From NCBI GenBank assembly GCA_944322775.1, contig CALUQA010000100.1, positions 1-10,968 of the forward strand: a DNA stretch of 10,968 nt. Reading direction: 5' to 3'. This document shows positions 7,389-10,968 of this stretch, one piece after another (the stretch's first letter is position 1; the number at the start of each line of letters is the position of its first letter). The stretch is from an uncultured Elusimicrobiales bacterium. Lineage in GTDB: Bacteria; Elusimicrobiota; Elusimicrobia; Elusimicrobiales; Elusimicrobiaceae. A model generated the notes under the pieces. The model was not told the DNA's origin and made no database searches. It worked only from the letters and a program-made list of their open reading frames with translations. The translations under genes were made by a program, and so were the position numbers.

Positions 7389-7407
7389 GCCTGGCGCGGA
7401 GGGGAAC

Positions 7408-7917
7408 ATGAAAAAAATAGCATTTTTATTTTTGCTGGCTGCGACGTGCGGCTTGGCGTATGCGCAGCAGGGCCCGACCGAACCGGAAGGCGAGTGCAAT
7501 TTGCCCAAAGAAGCGGCCGTGGTGCCGGCGCCGGTTCCTGTGCAGCCTAAACCGGCTTTGTCGCCCAAAGAACAGCAGAAACGTTTTGAAAAGCGCAATA
7601 AAGAAATAAAAAAATTGGCTAAACAATACCGCAAAGCCAAAAGCGACGATAAAAAAGCCGAGATAAAGGCCCGCCTTTTGGAAATTGTGTCCCAAGCCAC
7701 CGACGAAAGCATTGTGTGGAGCAAGGAACGCATTGCCGCCGTGCGCGCCAACCTGGACCAATGGGAAAAAACCATTCAAGAACAGGAAAAGAACCTGGAC
7801 CAGGTAAAGGCCAAACGCGTGGACGACATTTTAAGCGGCGAAGCCGAGCGGCGCTACAAACTGGCGCAAAAGCGCTGGAAGCAGGAAATGAAGGACCGCA
7901 AAAAACAAATGGATTAA
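7408..7917 (+). CDS. Exported coiled-coil protein of unknown function
   Basis: I do not recognise this 169-residue protein. I start it at 7408 because a strong GGAGGGGAA site (7398-7406) precedes that ATG and MKKIAFLFLLAATCGLAYA is a clean signal peptide, with likely cleavage after Ala19. An earlier in-frame ATG at 7387 would bury the signal. A Pro/Val/Ala-rich linker follows (about 38-56). From about 58 to the end the chain is almost all Lys, Glu, Arg, Gln and Ala with helix-forming pattern, so it probably forms long helices or a coiled coil outside the cytoplasm. Lysine and arginine are plentiful, making that part basic. One Cys lies just after the signal (in GECNLP). It is 57 bases after queC and is the last gene before the terminators, possibly partly separate in expression. 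Confidence 0.8.
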   Translation: MKKIAFLFLLAATCGLAYAQQGPTEPEGECNLPKEAAVVPAPVPVQPKPALSPKEQQKRFEKRNKEIKKLAKQYRKAKSDDKKAEIKARLLEIVSQATDESIVWSKERIAAVRANLDQWEKTIQEQEKNLDQVKAKRVDDILSGEAERRYKLAQKRWKQEMKDRKKQMD

Positions 7918-7930
7918 AATAAATTGGCAG

Positions 7931-7960
7931 AAAACGCGCCCTTTTACGGGGTGCGTTTTT
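7931..7960 (+). terminator. Rho-independent terminator for the rlmN operon
   Basis: An 11-bp stem, left arm 7931-7941 and right arm 7949-7959 with one G-U pair, encloses a 7-base loop. A T-run continues as TTTTTATTT. The left arm starts with AAAA, so it could also act on minus-strand transcripts. It lies 13 bases after the stop of the coiled-coil gene. Confidence 0.85.
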
Positions 7961-7973
7961 ATTTGTGCAAATT

Positions 7974-8002
7974 AAAACCCCGCTTTTTAGAGCGGGGTTT
8001 TT
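7974..8002. terminator. Bidirectional terminator between convergent operons
   Basis: A perfect 11-bp stem (AAAACCCCGCT at 7974-7984, AGCGGGGTTTT at 7991-8001) encloses a 6-base loop and is flanked by T-runs on both strands. On the minus strand it starts 4 bases after the stop of the ACT-domain gene, so it is that gene's terminator. On the plus strand it backs up the first hairpin. Confidence 0.88.
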
Positions 8003-8005
8003 GTT

Positions 8006-8413
8006 TTAAAATAAACCGGAGCTTTCCAAGGCGCTTAAGGCTTGGGTAATATCGCTGACCACAATAATAAAGCGCGTGCGGCCATTACCCACACAGGCGC
8101 CGTAAATGGTGGTGATGTTGATATTTTTTTTCTGCAGCACGTCGCCAATGTCGTAGGCCAGACCTACACGGTCGTTGGTGTCTATGCAAATGGCGTCCGT
8201 TTTTACGCTGGTAAAGCCGGCCTTGGTCAGGGCGTGGCTGATTTCCGTGTTATAGCTGACGGCCACGCGCACGACGGCCGCATCAAAGCGTACGTCCTGC
8301 GAAATGCCAATCAGGTTGACCCGTTCTTTTACAAACAGGTCGGCAAAATTCCGTAGCGCGCCCGGTTCGTTGACTAGGAACACGCTATACTGTTTTACAA
8401 CACTAATGGACAT
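8006..8413 (-). CDS. Stand-alone tandem ACT-domain protein
   Basis: A 135-residue protein made of two small-molecule-binding ACT domains with no catalytic part. The first spans about 8-70 (YSVFLVNEPGALRNFADLFV, then RVNLIGISQD). The second spans about 72-132 (ICIDTNDRVGLAYDIGDVLQ, then NINITTIYGA). Both have the ACT pattern of a strand, a Pro/Val-Gly turn, a helix and a second strand. Such free-standing proteins often sense amino acids, and the paired layout is like the regulatory end of aspartokinases; the ligand is unknown. I start at the ATG complementary to 8411-8413 because AGAGGG precedes it and the ACT fold begins right after. The frame extends upstream to 8665, but that would overlap the phosphatase gene and adds no recognisable domain. 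It is last in its operon and ends at a strong terminator. Confidence 0.85.
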   Translation of the reverse strand: MSISVVKQYSVFLVNEPGALRNFADLFVKERVNLIGISQDVRFDAAVVRVAVSYNTEISHALTKAGFTSVKTDAICIDTNDRVGLAYDIGDVLQKKNINITTIYGACVGNGRTRFIIVVSDITQALSALESSGLF

Positions 8414-8455
8414 GAAAGACCCTCTGTACGTCAAACCCTTGCTGCTTGGCGGCAC

Positions 8456-8469
8456 GCGGACGCGTCCGC
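8456..8469. repeat. Perfect 14-bp palindrome between the phosphatase and ACT genes
   Basis: GCGGACGCGTCCGC reads the same on both strands. Skipping one C on the right, the stem extends outward by three to four more pairs (GCAC/GTGT). It begins 6 bases after the stop of the phosphatase gene. No T-run follows, so it is not a standard terminator. It could be an mRNA 3'-end stabiliser or a protein-binding site. Confidence 0.6.
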
Positions 8470-8475
8470 CGTGTG

Positions 8476-9261
8476 TTAAAGTGATTCTCTGTTTATTATA
8501 GCAAACATTTCCCGGTGAATCTTGCCGTTGCTGGCCAACGTCTGCGAACCGAACGTTTCCAGCTTTTTCCACTTCTTGCCGGCATAGTCGGTCACTTTGC
8601 CGCCGGCTTCTTCCAAAATCAGCTTTCCGGCCGATATATCCCACGGGTTTAGGCTGTCTTCCCAATAGCCGTCAAAACGGCCGGCCGCCACCCAGCACAT
8701 GTCCAGCGCGGCAGAGCCCAAACGGCGGATATCATGGCAGGAAAGAATAAAATTTTTAAAACGGTTTAAAAGTTCGTCCATGCGGTTTTCCCGCACATAA
8801 GGGAACCCCGTCACCAGCAGCGCATTTTGCAGTTTGCTGACGGAAGAAACATGGATTTTTTTGCCGTTTAGCGTGGCGCCTTTGCCTTTGCGCGCCAAAA
8901 ACATTTCGTCCATGCACACGTCGTATACGCCGGCTAACACAATGTCGTTTTTATAGGCCAGCGCCACGGAGACGGAAAAATGCGGCATGGTGTGGGCATA
9001 GTTGGTGGTGCCGTCTATGGGGTCAATCACCCACTTCCAGTCCGAGCCGGTGTTTTTCAGGCCGTTTTCTTCGGCCAGAAAATCATGCTGGGGGAAATTC
9101 TTTTTAATAATTTGCAAAATGGCTTTTTGGCAGGCTACGTCCGCCTGGGTGACCAAATTGTCTTTGGCTTTCAGGTGGTAGCTGACCTTGCCCAAATGGC
9201 GCTTGGCAATGCGCCCGGCCGTTTTTAAACATTCCTGCAAGACGAGAAATTCTTTGTTCAT
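8476..9261 (-). CDS. Inositol-monophosphatase-family phosphatase
   Basis: A 261-residue Mg2+-dependent phosphatase of the IMPase/SuhB family, normal in length. The metal site is complete: Glu64 in AEEN, Asp80 and Asp83 in the signature WVIDPIDGTTNYAH (77-90), and Asp208 in NPWDISAG (206-212). A C-terminal GGKVTD (220-225) completes the second signature. Substrates in this family vary (inositol phosphate, histidinol phosphate, PAP, fructose bisphosphate) and sequence reading alone does not settle which. The ATG overlaps the stop of the upstream nuclease-family gene as ATGA with no clear ribosome site, so it is translationally coupled. The ACT gene follows 62 bases later; an amino-acid-linked role such as histidinol-phosphatase would fit that neighbour but is only a guess. 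Confidence 0.93.
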   Translation of the reverse strand: MNKEFLVLQECLKTAGRIAKRHLGKVSYHLKAKDNLVTQADVACQKAILQIIKKNFPQHDFLAEENGLKNTGSDWKWVIDPIDGTTNYAHTMPHFSVSVALAYKNDIVLAGVYDVCMDEMFLARKGKGATLNGKKIHVSSVSKLQNALLVTGFPYVRENRMDELLNRFKNFILSCHDIRRLGSAALDMCWVAAGRFDGYWEDSLNPWDISAGKLILEEAGGKVTDYAGKKWKKLETFGSQTLASNGKIHREMFAIINRESL

Positions 9262-10745
9262 TTTAGTTTAAGCACATCGGCTTCTTTTAATTTATTTTCC
9301 AGGTACAGCATGGCTTTGCAGTCGTCTTCGTTGTACATCAGCACTTTTTTAAGCAAGTCTTCGTTGCCGGTTTTAAGCCAGTTGGTAAAATAGACCATGC
9401 TGTCCATGGCGCCGCAATCGTCCTGGCGCCAGTTAAAGCCAAAGGCCGGTGCGGCCGCCTTGAGCGAAAAACTGGGCGCCGGCAAATAAAAGGCTTTTTG
9501 TACGGCCACTTTTAAGTCGTAGCACAAACTGACCAGCAAATTAAGTTTCTGCTCGTCGTGTTTGTTTTCCTGCGCCATTTTGCGCATTTTTTTGGCCTCG
9601 TATTCCGTCCAGTGATAAAGGACGGTGTTTGCGGGGTCTTTGATATAATCGTAAAACTGTTCAAAAATTTTGATTTCTTCTTCCGGTGTTTTGGCCACAA
9701 AAGAAACATATTTGTCTTCTTCTTTATCCCAAATGCCGATTAAATAGACAAAAGAGACATTGTCTTTGGTGAAGGTTTCCGTGGCTTCAAAATCAAAATA
9801 CAAATTGCGTTTTTTGGGCGGCGGGGGGAAGAATCCTTCCTGTTTGAGCACCGGTTTATGGTGCAGGTAAGCCACGGAATTATAATAAGCGTCCGTGGCA
9901 AAGGGTTCTTCCAAAATAGTGCGCAGTTTATCCAAGCCGGCATGGGCCACATCGTCGGTGGTAAACATGCCGTAAATTTTAAGGCATTGGCGCATTTCCG
10001 CACTTAAGGAAGGCAGCATTTGCAAATCTTTGCTTTGGGCCACCATTTTGTTGGCATACACGCGCCAAGGCGGGTTGGAGGCTTTGGGCGGTTTGTGCGC
10101 TTCGTGCTTGGCTTTGCCGTCGCGAATGAGGCGAAAATAATTCAGTTCCCGCTCCAGGCGTTCTTCGTGCTCCAGATAGTCCACTTCCACCGCTTTGCCC
10201 TTCAGTTCCACATGGGTATAGCGGCAGGTGTAGCCTTGAATGTCCGAAAGAATATGGTTGAGCAAAGACACCTGTAAGGCGTAATGTTCTTTTAAATCGT
10301 GTGCACGTTTAAACTGCACTATGCGGTAATGAAAGGGGCCGAAAACGCTGTTGCCGCTTTCCACCCGCTGCAGCATGTTGACGCTGCCGTAAATGTTTTT
10401 GGGCAGGTTCCACAGCGAAGCGTTGACAATGGCCGGTTTGCCATCGGCCATGGCTTGCAGCGTGGCCTGAAAGCGCTGTGTGTCATTGGCGGCGGATATA
10501 AACTCCACCCCCGGGAAATGGTCGCGTATCCACGCGTCGCGGTTGTGGCGGTCCGTACGGACTTTTAAGTTTTCGTAGCGGTTGAGTTCGTTGACGGCTT
10601 CTTCGGCCGGGGCATGGAAAGAACACCAAATGCCAAAAGGGTCCTCTAACAGCGAAAACATTTTAGAAGCATTGAAATCGGTTTTGTCCGGAGCGCGCCC
10701 GGCAGAAAAGCGGTTAAATAAAGAAGTGGTCAACGTTTCTTGCAT
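9258..10745 (-). CDS. TM0106-type RecB-like/RNase H-like protein with degenerate N-terminal nuclease
   Basis: A 495-residue two-part protein. The C-terminal part (about 313-490) is an RNase H-like DEDD exonuclease domain: YFDFEATE (316-323, Asp317 and Glu319), YLIGIWD (334-340), LYHWTEYE (376-383) and the last motif YNEDDCKAML (471-480, Asp475). The N-terminal part (about 25-215) resembles the RecB/Cas4-like half of the TM0106 family: SKMFSLLEDPFGIWCSFHAP, then SVFGPFHYRIVQFKRAHDLKEHYALQVSLLNHIL (written here in two pieces: SVFGPFHYRIVQFK and EHYALQVSLLNHIL). Where relatives have an acidic residue before the strand and D/E-x-K, this has Asn123 and Gln144-x-Lys146. The usual Cys cluster near 220-235 is absent. 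It is therefore probably an exonuclease whose other nuclease half is structural. Substrate unknown. It heads its operon; only a weak AGGT precedes the ATG. Confidence 0.8.
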   Translation of the reverse strand: MQETLTTSLFNRFSAGRAPDKTDFNASKMFSLLEDPFGIWCSFHAPAEEAVNELNRYENLKVRTDRHNRDAWIRDHFPGVEFISAANDTQRFQATLQAMADGKPAIVNASLWNLPKNIYGSVNMLQRVESGNSVFGPFHYRIVQFKRAHDLKEHYALQVSLLNHILSDIQGYTCRYTHVELKGKAVEVDYLEHEERLERELNYFRLIRDGKAKHEAHKPPKASNPPWRVYANKMVAQSKDLQMLPSLSAEMRQCLKIYGMFTTDDVAHAGLDKLRTILEEPFATDAYYNSVAYLHHKPVLKQEGFFPPPPKKRNLYFDFEATETFTKDNVSFVYLIGIWDKEEDKYVSFVAKTPEEEIKIFEQFYDYIKDPANTVLYHWTEYEAKKMRKMAQENKHDEQKLNLLVSLCYDLKVAVQKAFYLPAPSFSLKAAAPAFGFNWRQDDCGAMDSMVYFTNWLKTGNEDLLKKVLMYNEDDCKAMLYLENKLKEADVLKLK

Positions 10746-10752
10746 TACCTAT

Positions 10753-10758
10753 ATTCTA
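10753..10758 (-). promoter_or_regulatory. Candidate -10 box for the nuclease-phosphatase-ACT operon
   Basis: TAGAAT on the minus strand (one mismatch to TATAAT) ends 7 bases before the ATG at 10745. No good -35 is seen at 16-18 bp. If used, the transcript would start at or next to the ATG. Confidence 0.35.
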
Positions 10759-10775
10759 TATATTTTTTGATGTTC

Positions 10776-10842
10776 CTGCACGGGCTTGCCTGCGGGGGGA
10801 CTTTGGCTGCGGGGCGGACGGTTGGAGCGGCGGGGCAAAGTC
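10776..10842. other. G-rich islet in the divergent intergenic gap
   Basis: The 145-base gap at 10746-10890 holds no gene. Its middle is GC-rich and strongly G-skewed on the plus strand, between AT-rich flanks. TGCGGGG occurs at 10791 and 10808. GACTTTG (10799-10805) and CAAAGTC (10836-10842) form a 7-bp inverted repeat around a 30-base G-rich loop, followed by TTTT. It could be an operator, a weak hairpin or a remnant. Confidence 0.35.
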
Positions 10843-10875
10843 TTTTAAAACAAATATATTTTCTTTTTAAAATAT

Positions 10876-10881
10876 GATAAT
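10876..10881 (+). promoter_or_regulatory. Candidate -10 box for the right-edge gene
   Basis: GATAAT (one mismatch to TATAAT), preceded by T-rich and A-rich sequence, ends 9 bases before the ATG at 10891. No Shine-Dalgarno lies between. No clear -35 is visible. Confidence 0.35.
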
Positions 10882-10890
10882 ATAGTACAT

Positions 10891-10968
10891 ATGCTAAACG
10901 CTCTGCTTTTTCAATTAATTGGTTTTACCGTGTGTTTTGTTTTGCTGTTTTATTTTACGGCAAAATAC
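10891..10968 (+). CDS. Start of a membrane protein gene (cut by right edge)
   Basis: An open frame from ATG 10891 to the end of the window (26 codons, no stop). It begins MLNALLFQLIGFTVCFVLLF and then YFTAKY, an almost wholly hydrophobic stretch of about 20 residues that reads as an N-terminal membrane helix or uncleaved signal anchor. Too little is present to name a family. Support for a real gene is the -10-like box 9 bases upstream and the divergent layout with the nuclease-family operon. Against it, no ribosome site is present. Confidence 0.5.
   Translation, partial: MLNALLFQLIGFTVCFVLLFYFTAKY

Noticed and set aside
7387..7407. Earlier ATG for the exported coiled-coil gene
   Set aside because: It would place seven residues before the signal peptide and has no ribosome site, while 7408 has a strong one.
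8414..8665. Upstream extension of the ACT gene
   Set aside because: It would overlap the phosphatase gene by about 190 bases, adds no recognisable domain, and the AGAGGG site supports the start at 8413.
10794..10835. G-quadruplex in the divergent gap
   Set aside because: Only three runs of three or more G are present (10794, 10811, 10832), so a standard three-tier structure is not supported.

Overview
The window reads as an ordinary chromosomal stretch of housekeeping genes from a bacterium that makes lipoproteins and exported proteins. It shows no transposases, integrases, CRISPR arrays, tRNA or rRNA genes. GC content looks close to 50%, with AT-rich gaps between transcription units. Compact operons with ATGA-type overlaps, the eno-septum initiator pairing and the protein style suggest an Elusimicrobiota-like gut bacterium. 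That assignment is inferred from style only; a database search would be needed to fix it.

Layout. (1) Positions 5058 down to 1 (minus strand) look like one six-gene operon: a divergent phosphohexomutase, enolase, an FtsB/DivIC-type septum initiator, a glyoxalase-II-like metallo-hydrolase, lgt, and an RluA/RluD-type pseudouridine synthase that runs off the left edge. Enolase is broken by a one-base deficit in an A6 run. (2) Positions 5059-5204 are a divergent control region. (3) Positions 5205-7917 (plus strand) hold rlmN, a small lipoprotein gene, queC and an exported coiled-coil protein of unknown function, ending at two strong hairpin terminators (7931-8002). (4) Positions 10745 down to 8006 (minus strand) hold a two-domain RecB/RNase H-like nuclease-family protein, an inositol-monophosphatase-family gene and a stand-alone tandem ACT protein, which converges on the same terminators. 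(5) Positions 10746-10890 are a second divergent gap with a G-rich islet. It leads into the start of a membrane protein gene (10891 onward) cut by the right edge.

How the genes relate. The left operon mixes central carbon metabolism (phosphohexomutase, enolase) with envelope and division functions (septum initiator, Lgt) and rRNA modification. The plus operon pairs two RNA-modification enzymes: RlmN for rRNA/tRNA m2A, and QueC for the queuosine precursor. Its two exported small proteins have no evident link to them.

I did not find a convincing new multi-gene system. The points most worth a second look are: the enolase frameshift; the apparent loss of catalytic and cysteine positions in the N-terminal half of the nuclease-family protein, while its C-terminal exonuclease-like half is kept; the unusual catalytic loops of the phosphohexomutase; and the pattern that several operon-leading genes lack a Shine-Dalgarno sequence but have a -10-like box 7-9 bases before the ATG, suggesting leaderless mRNAs.
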